A DNA stretch of 64,000 nucleotides from Paenibacillus pedocola. GTDB lineage: Bacteria; Bacillota; Bacilli; Paenibacillales; Paenibacillaceae. The notes under the pieces are model-generated. The model saw nothing but the letters and a program-made list of their open reading frames with translations, was not told the DNA's origin and made no database searches. Shown piece by piece: positions 54,682 to 64,000 of the stretch (the stretch's first letter is position 1; every line of letters starts with the position of its first letter). The stretch covers positions 1,488,001-1,552,000 of the forward strand of contig NZ_CP134223.1 in assembly GCF_031599675.1 (NCBI RefSeq). The letters run 5' to 3'. The position numbers were made by a program, and so were the translations under genes.

Positions 54682-55266
54682 TTGGCAAGAAACAAAGAAT
54701 TTGACACTACACAAGTGCTGCACAAAGCGATGGAAATATTCGGGCATTATGGTTACGAAGGTACTTCCCTGCAGATCTTGCTCGATGGTTTGGGCATAGC
54801 GCGCCAAAGCCTGTATGATACATATGGTACGAAGCGAGAGTTGTTTATAAGGGCTGTTAACCATTATGTTAATGAAAAGTCATCCGCGGTTGTCGTCTAT
54901 CTGCAACGGCATAATTCCGTGAAACAAGCCATTGCCTCCATTTTCCATGAAATCGTTGTAACGCTTAAAGATGAGGAGCGGCGGAAGGAATGCTTCATTT
55001 TAAACAGCGCGATTGACCAGATACCGCATGATCCGGAGATTGCATCGTTATTCAAGACGGACAAACTGCTGTTGGAAAAAGCGTTTTATGATGCATTAGT
55101 CCGTGCGCAGCATGAAGGTGAGGTTGATAAGGATAAGGATTTGTATGCATTAGCGCAATATTTATATCATTCACGGTATGCATTAACGCAAGTTGCAAAG
55201 ATGTCATCAGACACAACAACATTGGATAACTTTGCAGCGTTTACTCTTTCTATATTGGAGCATTAA
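54682..55266 (+). CDS. TetR-family repressor
   Basis: This 194-residue protein has the N-terminal TetR HTH: VLHKAMEIFGHYGYEGTSLQ, then GLGIARQSLYDTYGTKRELF. An all-helical ligand-binding domain follows. The start is TTG 54682 after GAGGAGG; the ATG at 54643 lies within the operator and lacks a ribosome site. It sits before an MFS exporter and an NmrA-like reductase and most likely represses them and itself through the shared operator. Confidence 0.87.
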   Translation: MARNKEFDTTQVLHKAMEIFGHYGYEGTSLQILLDGLGIARQSLYDTYGTKRELFIRAVNHYVNEKSSAVVVYLQRHNSVKQAIASIFHEIVVTLKDEERRKECFILNSAIDQIPHDPEIASLFKTDKLLLEKAFYDALVRAQHEGEVDKDKDLYALAQYLYHSRYALTQVAKMSSDTTTLDNFAAFTLSILEH

Positions 55267-55307
55267 GCTGGGGCGGCATCAAGTCGCTTCATTATTTTTA
55301 GTCATTT

Positions 55308-55322
55308 CGGACTGAATGGTCA
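55308..55322 (+). promoter_or_regulatory. TetR operator candidate, MFS copy
   Basis: CGGACTGAATGGTCA repeats the central GACTGAATGGTC of the site upstream of the TetR gene, 49 bp before the MFS start. The outer arms are less symmetric than in the first copy. Confidence 0.55.
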
Positions 55323-55356
55323 AAAAAGATTGATTGATCTATAAAGGAGGAAGCAA

Positions 55357-56790
55357 ATGATGGATACTAAACGGTTCAAAGGGTTAGCATTATTTATTCT
55401 CGCCATTTCGCAACTGATGCTGGCGCTTGATTATACGATTATTTTTGTTGCAATGCCTTCGCTAGGAAGCGAATTGGGATTTTCAGCGAATAATCTGCAG
55501 TGGGTTGTCAGTGCATATTCACTTATTTTTGGCGGATTTCTTCTGATCGGTGGACGTCTATCAGATCTCATGGGCAGACGCCGCATGTTTATAGTGGCTA
55601 TGGTGTTATTCGGTTTGGGTTCGTTACTTGGAGGGGTATCCGACTCTCAGTTAATGCTGATCATAGCCAGAGGACTTCAAGGGCTCGGTGGAGCGATATT
55701 ATCACCTGCCACGCTTTCGCTTATTATGTCTAATTTCGAGGAAGGCACTGAGCGCAACCGTGCAATGGGAGTGTGGGCGTCTATGGGCGGGGTAGGTATG
55801 TCTCTCGGACTGCTGCTAGGGGGGATTCTTACCAGTTACATCGGTTGGGAATCGATTTTTCTCGTAAATGTGCCAGTGGCTCTGTTAGCAATTATCCTGG
55901 CTCCTCGCGTATTGGCGGAAAGTAAATTGAAATCCCAAACGAAGCATTACGATATTGCCGGCTCAATATCTGTGACGGCAGCAATGCTGCTAATCGTTTA
56001 CTATTTGATACAAGCACCTGTTGATGGATGGTTCAGCATATTCACATGGCCATTCGCTTTGCTTGGCATTATACTACTGCTGGCTTTCATTGTAATTGAA
56101 CAACGTTCCAAAGAACCGCTGCTTTCGTTTAAGTTGTTCCGCAACCGGAACTTGACCGGTGGGGCTTTGACCGCATTCTTGTTCTCGGCATCCTTCGGTT
56201 CGTTATACTATTTCCTGACGCTCTATACGCAAAATGTTCTCCATTATTCTGCGATTCAGTCCGGTTTAAGCTTTTTGCCATTAACGCTTAGTGCCTTTCT
56301 GGGGGCGAAGCTTATAAACCGAATGCTCACTATTGTAGGGGTATCCGGCACGATCGCAACCGGCATGGGACTCGGCACAATCGGCTTCCTGCTGCTTACC
56401 CTTATATCCCCGTCTGGTAATACGTGGGGAATTATTCCGGGAACCATAATTGTGGGTTTAGGCCAAGCGCTTGTATTTACGACGATGTTTATTGCCGGAG
56501 GAACAGGGATTGAGCCTAAGGATCAGGGCGTAGCCTCGGCAGTTATCTCCACGGGCCAGCAGATTGGCGGTGCGATTGGCCTGGCGGTTATTATGGCCAT
56601 TATTTCGGCAAGCCTAGGCTCGAATATAACAATGGAAATGATGCAGCCTGCAGATTTGAACTCGGCCATCCTTACCGCTTTCTTCATTTCGGCTGGTATC
56701 ACGTTGTTAGGGATTCTGGTTGCCTTCCTTACGCTTAAGTCTACTAAAGCAGGGAAAATAGAAGACAGGGCGATAATTCGATCTCACTAA
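55357..56790 (+). CDS. MFS drug exporter, DHA2 (EmrB/QacA-like) family
   Basis: This 477-residue protein has about 14 hydrophobic helices. The DHA2 motifs are LDYTIIFVAMPSL near residue 28 (acidic residue in TM1), the loop LSDLMGRRR near 68 and GLQGLGGAILSPATLSL near 110. It should export cationic or lipophilic compounds by proton antiport. The ribosome site is AAAGGAGG. Base composition is more AT-rich than the flanking genes. Confidence 0.9.
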   Translation: MMDTKRFKGLALFILAISQLMLALDYTIIFVAMPSLGSELGFSANNLQWVVSAYSLIFGGFLLIGGRLSDLMGRRRMFIVAMVLFGLGSLLGGVSDSQLMLIIARGLQGLGGAILSPATLSLIMSNFEEGTERNRAMGVWASMGGVGMSLGLLLGGILTSYIGWESIFLVNVPVALLAIILAPRVLAESKLKSQTKHYDIAGSISVTAAMLLIVYYLIQAPVDGWFSIFTWPFALLGIILLLAFIVIEQRSKEPLLSFKLFRNRNLTGGALTAFLFSASFGSLYYFLTLYTQNVLHYSAIQSGLSFLPLTLSAFLGAKLINRMLTIVGVSGTIATGMGLGTIGFLLLTLISPSGNTWGIIPGTIIVGLGQALVFTTMFIAGGTGIEPKDQGVASAVISTGQQIGGAIGLAVIMAIISASLGSNITMEMMQPADLNSAILTAFFISAGITLLGILVAFLTLKSTKAGKIEDRAIIRSH

Positions 56791-56851
56791 AACAATGCAA
56801 TGGTAAGGATAAGGATGTTTATAACCTATAATTCAAGGAGATGAAGATAAG

Positions 56852-57712
56852 ATGACGGATCAACGAAAGATACTCATTACAGGTGGAAAAGGAAAGACAG
56901 GAACGAGAATTGCAAAAAGGCTGGATCAACTGGGATATTCATACACTACTACGCTTAGGAGTCTCCAGCCAATTAAAGACCCTATGAAAGAAGTACATTT
57001 TGACTGGTACGACAATGCTACGTTTCTCCCTGCTCTGCAGAATGTTGAACGAGTTTATTTGGTCGCACCTGTAGGTGACCCTGAACCGGTGAAAGTTATG
57101 CAACCTTTTATTGAAACAGCATTGGAACAGGGTGTACAACGTTTTGTTCTGCTCAGCAGCGCATCCATCCCGGAGGAAGGTCCGGTTTTTGGACCGGTTC
57201 ATAAATTATTGAAAAAGGCTACTCCAGAATGGACGGTACTCAGGCCTTCCTATTTTATGCAAAATTTCACTGAAGGTCAGCATGCAATGACCATATCTCA
57301 ACAGGATTTGATCATTAGCGCTGCTGGGCAGGGGAAAATTGGATTTGTGGCTGCTGAAGACATCGCAGAAGTCGCTTTAAGAGCACTTATTGATGATGAA
57401 GCCCATAATACGGAGCATATTATTACGGGGCCGGAATCACTTTCATATGATGATGTTAGTCGTATTATTAACGGGGTATCGGGAAAGAACGTTGTCCACA
57501 AGTCAATTTCAGATGATGAATTAACTCGCAACTGGTTAACAGCAGGGATAGGCAAGGATTACGCTGAATTTATGACGGATCTTGAACGGAGAATTCGCGA
57601 GGAGGGTACGGAAGATTTAGTTACTGACACAGTAAAAAATGTGAGCGGAAAAGACCCTGTTTCCTTCTTTCAATTCGCCAATAAACATGCCGGCGTCTGG
57701 AAGCCGGCATGA
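56852..57712 (+). CDS. NmrA/QorB-like NAD(P)-binding reductase
   Basis: This 286-residue Rossmann protein has the nucleotide-binding loop ITGGKGKTGTRIAKRL at residues ~9-24 and the family YLVAPVGDPEPVKVM and LLSSASIPEEGP segments. PSYFMQNF is near residue 135. The group includes NmrA-type redox sensors and ergot-alkaloid-type reductases. It is third in the TetR/MFS cassette, so it may modify the same compound that the MFS protein exports. Confidence 0.82.
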   Translation: MTDQRKILITGGKGKTGTRIAKRLDQLGYSYTTTLRSLQPIKDPMKEVHFDWYDNATFLPALQNVERVYLVAPVGDPEPVKVMQPFIETALEQGVQRFVLLSSASIPEEGPVFGPVHKLLKKATPEWTVLRPSYFMQNFTEGQHAMTISQQDLIISAAGQGKIGFVAAEDIAEVALRALIDDEAHNTEHIITGPESLSYDDVSRIINGVSGKNVVHKSISDDELTRNWLTAGIGKDYAEFMTDLERRIREEGTEDLVTDTVKNVSGKDPVSFFQFANKHAGVWKPA

Positions 57713-57768
57713 ATCGACCAGCAGTATAAATGATCGTTCAACTAAATGGGAACGTTAGTTCAATGAGA

Positions 57769-57821
57769 ACAGCGGCAGTCTAAGACTTGTTTATCAAGTC
57801 TTGATATGCCGCTGTTTTTAT
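57769..57821 (+). terminator. Terminator of the TetR/MFS/NmrA cassette
   Basis: AACAGCGGCA pairs with TGCCGCTGTT, with an inner AAGACTTG/CAAGTCTT stem, followed by TTTA. Confidence 0.88.
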
Positions 57822-57949
57822 TCATAGATCAGTCTAAAACTTAATTTTCACCGAACAGGAAGATATAGAACCATCCCCCTACAATTCGGTTCCACAGACC
57901 GGTTAGAGAAGGGGTTTTTGGGTTAGACAAAAAAAACTGTGAAAATCCG

Positions 57950-60295
57950 CTACATTTGTTTCCGTATAGCCTCACCGCCTGCTGCCGGGAACTGGTTGCG
58001 GTAATCGGTCGGGGAGATACCCTCCAGCTTGCGGAACGAACGGATGAAGGAATTACGGTTATTAAACCCCACTGCCGCCCAGATGTCCTGTATTGGCATA
58101 TCGGTGCGGGCGAGCATCTCTTTGGCTTTTCCGATCCGCAGCTCCTGCAAATACTGGTGGAACGGTTTGCCCAGCTCTTTTTTGAGCAGACGGGACATGT
58201 AGTTGGACGTTGAATGAAATTTGTCTGCCAGCAGGTCGAGATGAATATCCTCCTGATAATGCATGTCGATAAATTGTTTGAAGAGCACGGACTCCGGCCC
58301 GTCCGCCTCCGGATTTACCGCCTCCATAATTGCCTCCAGAAACTCAGTAAGAAACCCCATCGTTCCCTCTACAGACAAAGGGTTATCCGAGAGGATTCTA
58401 TGGAAATACTCCCGGTAGGCGCCATCCGACAGGGTGGTGTCTTTATGCTTCAGCACCTCTGAACCGATCACAAAAATCTGCAGATACAGCTCCTTAAGTC
58501 CAATTTCATTCAGCCCCCCGGACAGATGCCGGAGCACAACCGTTTCCAGCAGCCCGGACAGCTCGTCTTTTTTAGCGGAGCAGACCAAATTAAAGATCTT
58601 TCTGCTGTCGCCTGCACTCAGTAATGCCTCTGCCTTCTCCGATTCCGTTCTTACAGAATAATGAATCCGCTCATGCTGCAGCGGTGAGATGCGCCAGATG
58701 GCCTTCATGGCCTCCAGATAAGATTCTTGCAGCCCGGCGAATCCTGGATGGATCTCTCCCACGCCAATGGATATCTCCTGAACATCATGATCCGTGTGCA
58801 GAGAGTCCTGAATGAGGGTGAAATATACGTCCAGCTCCATTTGACGGCCGGTAAGCTGCGGCACATTGGCCAGCAGGCCATACACATTATCCTCTATTTC
58901 CACAACGATCCACTGCCGGGCAGCCGGGATATGCTCCTTCAGCAGCTGGAGAATCCGGTTGCGCGCTGTATTTTGCTCGCTCTTGCTGTATTCTCCAAGA
59001 AACGGCCCGGCAAACTTGACCCGGATCAGCGCAGTGACAAAGGAAGAGTGCTCGAAGGCAAAGCCGCTTTTCTGAAGGAAGGCCTCGGTCTCCTGCTGGT
59101 CGGGAAGCCGCTTAAAGCGCAGAAGGTTCACCATCCACTGCTCCAGTGCCACCGGATAGATGAAGGTTAATTTGTCATTGAGCCTGCTGACATCATCGAG
59201 CATCCTGTGGAACACCCTGTCCAGCAGCTTATACTCGTTGGCCGGCGGACCTGAGGCTGCTGTAGGCAGCTTGACGATCAGAGATTGAAGAGGGGCATAC
59301 AGCTTCTGGCTAAGCAGAAACGAGATGAGGACCGAGAGGAGCAGAGCGAGTATATTCAGCAGATTGCCCCAGAATTTGATTACACTCATACTCTCCTGGA
59401 TGTCGGCGACCGGCACAAGGGCAACCATGTTCAGATTCTTGAATATGAAGCGGGTGTTCATCTGTATCGCGAGCATCGCTTTTCCGCCGATTTCGGTTTT
59501 GAGATGGGTCTGTTCACCGGCTTGAAAGGTTTTTAGAAACTGGCTGATTTCCACATCGGGCGTGTCCATCTCCGTGGAAGCGATCACCTGCCGGTCATCG
59601 CCCAGCACAAACAGCTTGCTGTTGGGGGTGAGCTTGGAGTCCTTAAGCAGCTGAACGAGCGAATCTACCTTAACGCTGATGACAAACAAATCGTTGGATT
59701 TATATTCGGCGATGGCCGTCTGGACGACGGGGAGGATATACGCGCCGTTTTGGGCAACGGACCTGGACGGAGGAAGAATCTGAAACGGCCTGTTTTGGGA
59801 GCCGTAGGCATTCCAGAAATCCTCGCTGTAGAGCTCCAGCCGCCGGCTCCGGCCAAAGAAGTCAGCAGCAGAGTAGGTGCCCTGATCGCTGATGACCAGT
59901 CCGTCCCGCTTCTTATAAATAAAGACGTTGTCTATATATTCATTCATCAAGCGGATGCGAGCGAGCGAACGGATGCTTTGAGAGACGCGGGCATATTTGG
60001 CGTGTGAATCGACAGTGAAATTGGAGGAGAAGACCTGCATCGTCGCTTCATCCAGTGACAGTAAATAATTCAGGCTGTAAATCTCCGTGAATACATTGTT
60101 TAGCCCGTCAGCAATATTGCTTAGCACGGTATTGTAATTCTCCTTCATTTGCGTCTCCAGATACCCCAGATTGACCCGGTAATTGATGAAGCTCACCAGC
60201 TGGATGAGCGAGGCCAGGACGAGAAAACACAAGAAAAAGCGGTACATCATGCTGCAGAACTTGCCCCTGACCCATGCAGTAACTCTCCTTCTCAC
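57950..60295 (-). CDS. Membrane AraC-family sensor-regulator (YesS-like)
   Basis: This 781-residue protein has TM1 at ~18-38, an extracytoplasmic Cache-like sensor to ~300 and TM2 at ~305-328. A middle region follows, then a C-terminal AraC DNA-binding domain from ~680 (LADKFHSTSNYMSRLLKKEL, then DIWAAVGFNNRNSFIRSFRK). Such one-component membrane regulators control neighbouring carbohydrate ABC importers in Paenibacillus. The start is GTG 60295 after GGGGGAG. It is divergent from the LplB-like gene; the shared gap holds AAACGCT, a possible catabolite-control half match. Confidence 0.87.
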   Translation of the reverse strand: MRRRVTAWVRGKFCSMMYRFFLCFLVLASLIQLVSFINYRVNLGYLETQMKENYNTVLSNIADGLNNVFTEIYSLNYLLSLDEATMQVFSSNFTVDSHAKYARVSQSIRSLARIRLMNEYIDNVFIYKKRDGLVISDQGTYSAADFFGRSRRLELYSEDFWNAYGSQNRPFQILPPSRSVAQNGAYILPVVQTAIAEYKSNDLFVISVKVDSLVQLLKDSKLTPNSKLFVLGDDRQVIASTEMDTPDVEISQFLKTFQAGEQTHLKTEIGGKAMLAIQMNTRFIFKNLNMVALVPVADIQESMSVIKFWGNLLNILALLLSVLISFLLSQKLYAPLQSLIVKLPTAASGPPANEYKLLDRVFHRMLDDVSRLNDKLTFIYPVALEQWMVNLLRFKRLPDQQETEAFLQKSGFAFEHSSFVTALIRVKFAGPFLGEYSKSEQNTARNRILQLLKEHIPAARQWIVVEIEDNVYGLLANVPQLTGRQMELDVYFTLIQDSLHTDHDVQEISIGVGEIHPGFAGLQESYLEAMKAIWRISPLQHERIHYSVRTESEKAEALLSAGDSRKIFNLVCSAKKDELSGLLETVVLRHLSGGLNEIGLKELYLQIFVIGSEVLKHKDTTLSDGAYREYFHRILSDNPLSVEGTMGFLTEFLEAIMEAVNPEADGPESVLFKQFIDMHYQEDIHLDLLADKFHSTSNYMSRLLKKELGKPFHQYLQELRIGKAKEMLARTDMPIQDIWAAVGFNNRNSFIRSFRKLEGISPTDYRNQFPAAGGEAIRKQM

Positions 60296-60540
60296 TATTG
60301 TCTCCCCCTCTATACGCTGAAGATAGGTTTAAGTTTAATAATAGTAGGTGAGCACAAGGAAACGCTACTACTATGACAGGTATGATAACACAAAAGGCTA
60401 AAATTGAGACGTTTAATAAAAATGTATGTCGAAATTGAATTATTTTTGTCATTATATATTACACAAAATGATTTCTGTCTCTTTTTAATTACAAAGAGAT
60501 GGCCTTAAATGTGACATAGGGACTACAAGGAGGTGAGCAG

Positions 60541-61506
60541 ATGAATCGTGTGATGGTCATGGGCAAGGCGCACAGCAGAGAGGTACGAAAGGAGGGACGG
60601 ATGAACAGGGCGCGGAGGATCTTCAGAAAAAATATTCATTATTATATTCTGCTGCTTATCCCGCTGCTGTATATTCTGGTATTCAGCTACGGGCCGATTA
60701 TTGGTAACATTCTGGCCTTCCGCAAATTTGTCCCCGGCGGATCGATTTATGGTGAAGAGTGGACGGGACTGCGGTACTTCAAAATGTTTCTTGGCGAGGC
60801 AAGCTTCTGGAGAGCGTTCAATAATACCTGGCTGCTGAATATCTACCATTTAATATTTACCGTGCCGGTGTCGATTCTGTTTGCCTTGATCGTCAATGAG
60901 ATTAAATCGGCCAGAATGAGGAATCTGGTCCAGACGGTTTCTTATTTGCCGAATTTCATCTCTATTGTTGTTGTTGTCGGCCTGATGACTGAGCTGCTGT
61001 CACCGACCTACGGGCTGGTAAACGAACTGCTTAGTCAGCTGGGGATTTCGCCTACCTTTTTTATGAATGAAGCAGCGTGGTTCCGCACCTTGTATATCTC
61101 ATCGGAAATCTGGCAGTTTACGGGCTGGAACTCGATTATTTTCTTCGCGGCCATTACCTCCATTGACTATCAGCTGTACGAGGCTGCGGATATGGACGGA
61201 GCGGGGAGACTGCAAAAAATCTGGCATGTCACGCTGCCGCAGATCATGCCGACCATTGTGGTTGTCTACATTATGTCCTTCGGCCACTTGATGACAGTTG
61301 CCTTTGAGAAGGTGCTGCTGATGTACACGCCGAGCAACTCGGAGCGCAGCGATGTGATTGAGACGCTTGTCTACCGGATCGGCATACAGAGCACCAACTA
61401 CAGCTACTCGACAGCAATCAGCCTGTTCGGCGGCCTCCTTGGACTTGTGATTGTGGTCACCGCCAATGCGCTGGCCAAGAAGTATACCCGCTATTCCTTA
61501 TATTGA
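60541..61506 (+). CDS. Carbohydrate ABC transporter permease (LplB-like)
   Basis: This 321-residue membrane protein has six helices and the EAA loop EAADMDGAGRLQKIWHVTLP near residue 217. LplB/YteP-type features are FSYGPIIGNILAFRKF near 50 and ERSDVIETLVYRIG near 270. The ribosome site AAGGAGGTG is optimal. It forms the channel with the next permease. The sugar is probably a plant-derived oligosaccharide, as is usual for this group, but that is not shown here. Confidence 0.9.
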   Translation: MNRVMVMGKAHSREVRKEGRMNRARRIFRKNIHYYILLLIPLLYILVFSYGPIIGNILAFRKFVPGGSIYGEEWTGLRYFKMFLGEASFWRAFNNTWLLNIYHLIFTVPVSILFALIVNEIKSARMRNLVQTVSYLPNFISIVVVVGLMTELLSPTYGLVNELLSQLGISPTFFMNEAAWFRTLYISSEIWQFTGWNSIIFFAAITSIDYQLYEAADMDGAGRLQKIWHVTLPQIMPTIVVVYIMSFGHLMTVAFEKVLLMYTPSNSERSDVIETLVYRIGIQSTNYSYSTAISLFGGLLGLVIVVTANALAKKYTRYSLY

Positions 61507-61527
61507 TCCTGAAGAGAGGAGACTGCC

Positions 61528-62403
61528 ATGCGCACCATTAGAAGATATGAGGAATGGGTCTTTAAGCTGGTTCTCACGCTGTTTATCGTCGTCGTATGCG
61601 GCGCGGTGCTGCTGCCGTTTGTACATCTGCTTGCGGTATCCTTCAGCAGCTCTGCCGCCAATGTCGGCGGGAAAGTAGCCTTTCTGCCGGTGGGGTTCCA
61701 TATTAAGGCCTACCGGTTCATCCTGAGCCACCGGGATATTCTCAGCGGCTTCCGGAATTCGGTGCTGCAGACGACAATCGGCACGGTGCTCAGTCTCCTG
61801 CTGATGACGATGTGCGCCTATCCCTTGTCCAAAAAAATCGCCGGCCAGTCCCTTATCATCTGGATGATTATGCTGACCATGCTGTTCAACGGCGGGATGA
61901 TTCCTACTTATATGATGATCAAGGGTCTGGGTCTGTTGGATACGATCTGGGCGGTAATTCTGCCGTTCTGTATTACGCCTTATTATTTAATGCTGATGAT
62001 GAACTTCTTCCGCGAGTTCCCCGAACCGATTGAGGAGGCGGCACTGATCGACGGACTTAATCCGATTCAAATCCTGTTCCGCATTGTGCTTCCCTTATCG
62101 AAGCCGATTCTGGTGACGATGGCGCTGTTCATGATTGTCTTCTACTGGAACAACTGGTTCAGCTCCCTGATCTATTTGAATAAAACCAGTATGTATCCTG
62201 TTATGCTGATCGTGCGCAATATTCTGGATGGACAGCAGCTTGTGAACAGCGGGATGGCGGGGCAGGATACAACCAAGTACATCTCCACTGCTTCGCTGAA
62301 AGCCGCATCCATCATGGTAACTTCACTTCCGATCTTTATCCTGCTGCCCTTTACACAGAAATATTTCACCAAAGGCGCCTTAATCGGTGCGGTTAAAGGC
62401 TAA
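61528..62403 (+). CDS. Carbohydrate ABC transporter permease (LplC/YtcP-like)
   Basis: This 291-residue membrane protein has six helices, the N-terminal FVHLLAVSFSSSAANVGG and the EAA loop EEAALIDGLNPIQILFRIVLP-type segment near residue 171 (start EEAALIDGLNP). It is the partner permease of the preceding gene, 21 bp downstream, with GAGAGGAG as ribosome site. Confidence 0.9.
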   Translation: MRTIRRYEEWVFKLVLTLFIVVVCGAVLLPFVHLLAVSFSSSAANVGGKVAFLPVGFHIKAYRFILSHRDILSGFRNSVLQTTIGTVLSLLLMTMCAYPLSKKIAGQSLIIWMIMLTMLFNGGMIPTYMMIKGLGLLDTIWAVILPFCITPYYLMLMMNFFREFPEPIEEAALIDGLNPIQILFRIVLPLSKPILVTMALFMIVFYWNNWFSSLIYLNKTSMYPVMLIVRNILDGQQLVNSGMAGQDTTKYISTASLKAASIMVTSLPIFILLPFTQKYFTKGALIGAVKG

Positions 62404-62443
62404 AGTTCACACAGAGAGCCCAGAAGGAAAAGGAGAGAATCAT

Positions 62444-64000
62444 ATGACAAAGAGCATGAAGGTGCAAGGAAGCGGCAGCAAAGTAAGGGCGGGAGGAGTG
62501 ATACTATCGGCTATGCTATTGCTAAGTGCTTGTTCCGGCGGGAACGGTGCGGCGGAAGTCTCCGGCAATGAGGTGGCTGCGGCAGACGGCGGACAGGTCA
62601 CCCTGACCATGCTGCTGGCCGAAGGCGGGGTGCCGTTCAGCAAGGATTGGCCCACACTGGTGGAACTGGAGAAACGGACGAATGTGGAGCTTGATGTACA
62701 GGCAGTTCCCTCTGATTATCAGAGTAAAGCGAAAATTGTACTAAGCTCCGACAAAATTCCGGATATGGTGACGAGCGTGGAGCAGCCTACAGTGCTGGAA
62801 ATGAGCGAGACCGGTGTGCTGCTGCCCATCAGTGACTATATGGACAAGCTTCCGCATCTCAAGAGCCGGATTGAAGAGTTCCAGATCGAGAAGGAGCTGG
62901 ATAACTGGCGGGGGACGGACGGCAAGCTGTACGTGGTACCCTTCATGAAGGACTATGCCAACTACAACCGTGCGCCGCTGATCCGCTCCGATATTCTGAA
63001 GCAGAACGGACTGCAGGCGCCAACGAATATGGACGAGTTTTACATCCTTTTGAAGAAGCTGAAGGAACTGTATCCGGACAGCTACCCGCTAACCGGGACC
63101 AGCGCAGAGAATCTGCGGACGATGTTCGGGACCGCCTGGGGAGTGGATGCGAACTACAAGGGTTTTGTCTACGATGAAGCCGCCGGGCAGTACGACTACT
63201 TATTTACGAGTGACAAGTACAAGGCCTATCTGACCTATCTCAACCGGCTGATTGATGAGGGGCTGGCTGATCCCGAAATGTTCACCTCTACGACCGATCA
63301 GCTGATGCAGAAAATGTCTACGGGTAAAAGCTTTGTCTATTATTTCTGGAATGGCGAGCATAAGAGTGCTATCAATCTGCTGGGCAAGGAGAACAGCGGC
63401 CCGGATTTTGAAATCTCGATGCTGGAACCGATAGCAGGTCCTGCCGGTAAAAAAATGCTGGTCGGCGACCGGATTTCAAACGGCATGGTCATCCCGGCGT
63501 CGGCGGCGAAAAAACCGTATTTCGATCAGCTCCTGAGCTTCATTGATTACCTGTACTCGGACGAAGGCATTGACCTGCTGACCTGGGGGATTGAAGGGGA
63601 TACCTATAACGTAGTTGACGGGGAGAAGAAGTTCAGCGATGAGATGCTGCAGAAGGATAACCTGAACCGGGCGCTGTGGGAGATTGGCGCTGCTAACGGC
63701 TCCTACGTAATGCTCTGGCCGTACAAATGGTTCGCGGCGGTGCTGGGCGACCCTGATTTTGAGAAAATGACGGAAGTGGCAAATGAGGAAGGCTGGTTCG
63801 CGGATGTTACGAAGGTGCCTTCTCTATCGGCGGCGCAGCGCGAGGAAGAAAATCTGGTCTATGCGACTGTGAATGATTATTTTGCCAAGATGACGGAACA
63901 GTTCGTATACGGGACGAATTCGATTGAGACGGACTGGGATGCTTATGTGAAGGAAATGGACTCGATGGGTGTCGGTAAGCTGAAGAAAATGTACAATGAT
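62444..64000 (+). CDS. Carbohydrate ABC transporter binding lipoprotein (LplA-like), 3' truncated
   Basis: The frame is open through the right edge: 519 residues are visible, against roughly 540 for the family, so only a short C-terminus is missing. A lipobox LLSAC gives Cys30. The extracellular sugar-binding fold follows (PTLVELEKRTNVELDVQAVP, then SDKIPDMVTSVEQ, and SYVMLWPYKW near residue 420). It is the binding protein for the two preceding permeases. As usual for this group no ATPase is encoded beside it; a shared MsmX-type ATPase is expected. Confidence 0.88.
   Translation, partial: MTKSMKVQGSGSKVRAGGVILSAMLLLSACSGGNGAAEVSGNEVAAADGGQVTLTMLLAEGGVPFSKDWPTLVELEKRTNVELDVQAVPSDYQSKAKIVLSSDKIPDMVTSVEQPTVLEMSETGVLLPISDYMDKLPHLKSRIEEFQIEKELDNWRGTDGKLYVVPFMKDYANYNRAPLIRSDILKQNGLQAPTNMDEFYILLKKLKELYPDSYPLTGTSAENLRTMFGTAWGVDANYKGFVYDEAAGQYDYLFTSDKYKAYLTYLNRLIDEGLADPEMFTSTTDQLMQKMSTGKSFVYYFWNGEHKSAINLLGKENSGPDFEISMLEPIAGPAGKKMLVGDRISNGMVIPASAAKKPYFDQLLSFIDYLYSDEGIDLLTWGIEGDTYNVVDGEKKFSDEMLQKDNLNRALWEIGAANGSYVMLWPYKWFAAVLGDPDFEKMTEVANEEGWFADVTKVPSLSAAQREEENLVYATVNDYFAKMTEQFVYGTNSIETDWDAYVKEMDSMGVGKLKKMYND

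Overview
The window looks like chromosome from a Paenibacillus-type Firmicute. The evidence is mid-range GC, strong AAGGAGG ribosome binding sites with occasional TTG/GTG starts, Bacillus-like puc and ytm gene sets, an LplABC-like carbohydrate ABC system beside a membrane AraC-type sensor, lipoproteins with serine/alanine/threonine-rich N-termini, and non-coding tandem repeats between genes. The assignment rests on recognised families and gene order, not on a database search.

Layout. 1-10 kb holds housekeeping and accessory genes: the end of a GGDEF-EAL phosphodiesterase, tRNA-Gly(TCC), an M20 dipeptidase, an HxlR regulator, a Trm11-like methyltransferase, a NUDIX hydrolase, an ASCH protein, an ABC-F ATPase behind a leader ORF and intrinsic terminator, a PH-domain protein and a two-gene CHR (chromate-type) transporter. 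10.2-28.1 kb is a purine catabolism island on one strand. Its order is a GGT-family probable oxamate amidohydrolase, an amidase, PucR, a MobA-like PucB, a BMP/Nup-type purine or nucleoside ABC importer, OHCU decarboxylase, HIU hydrolase, allantoinase, allantoate amidohydrolase, PucG transaminase and adenine deaminase. Together these can carry the uricase product through allantoin to oxalurate and oxamate. Uricase and xanthine dehydrogenase are not in the window.

28.4-36 kb contains a small unknown protein, a ferrochelatase of proteobacterial type, a secreted protein with three predicted covalent-FMN modules behind two Rex-like operators, the YhaM exonuclease, a DnaQ-like exonuclease and a GNAT enzyme. 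36.2-47.5 kb is an expanded version of the B. subtilis ytlI/ytmI S-alkylcysteine salvage locus: LysR regulator, N-acetyltransferase, cystine-type ABC importer, two luciferase-like monooxygenases and two M20 deacylases. It also carries a sarcosine-oxidase-like flavoenzyme with an apparent ATA start and a DinB/bacillithiol-transferase-like protein.

47.5-64 kb holds a ten-copy 51-bp tandem repeat, a pspC-pspA pair, an HD hydrolase, a CPBP protease, and a four-gene run with a zinc-ribbon protein and a divergent PP2C-like phosphatase. These are followed by a truncated methyltransferase, a more AT-rich TetR/MFS/NmrA cassette with a shared operator, and a divergent AraC-sensor / LplBCA-like sugar transporter cut off by the right edge.

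The most interesting items are the Rex-like operators in front of a triple-FMN secreted protein, the extended alkylcysteine operon with a non-canonical start, the ABC-F leader, the oxamate branch of the purine island, and two unrelated non-coding repeat arrays that share a 51-bp period.
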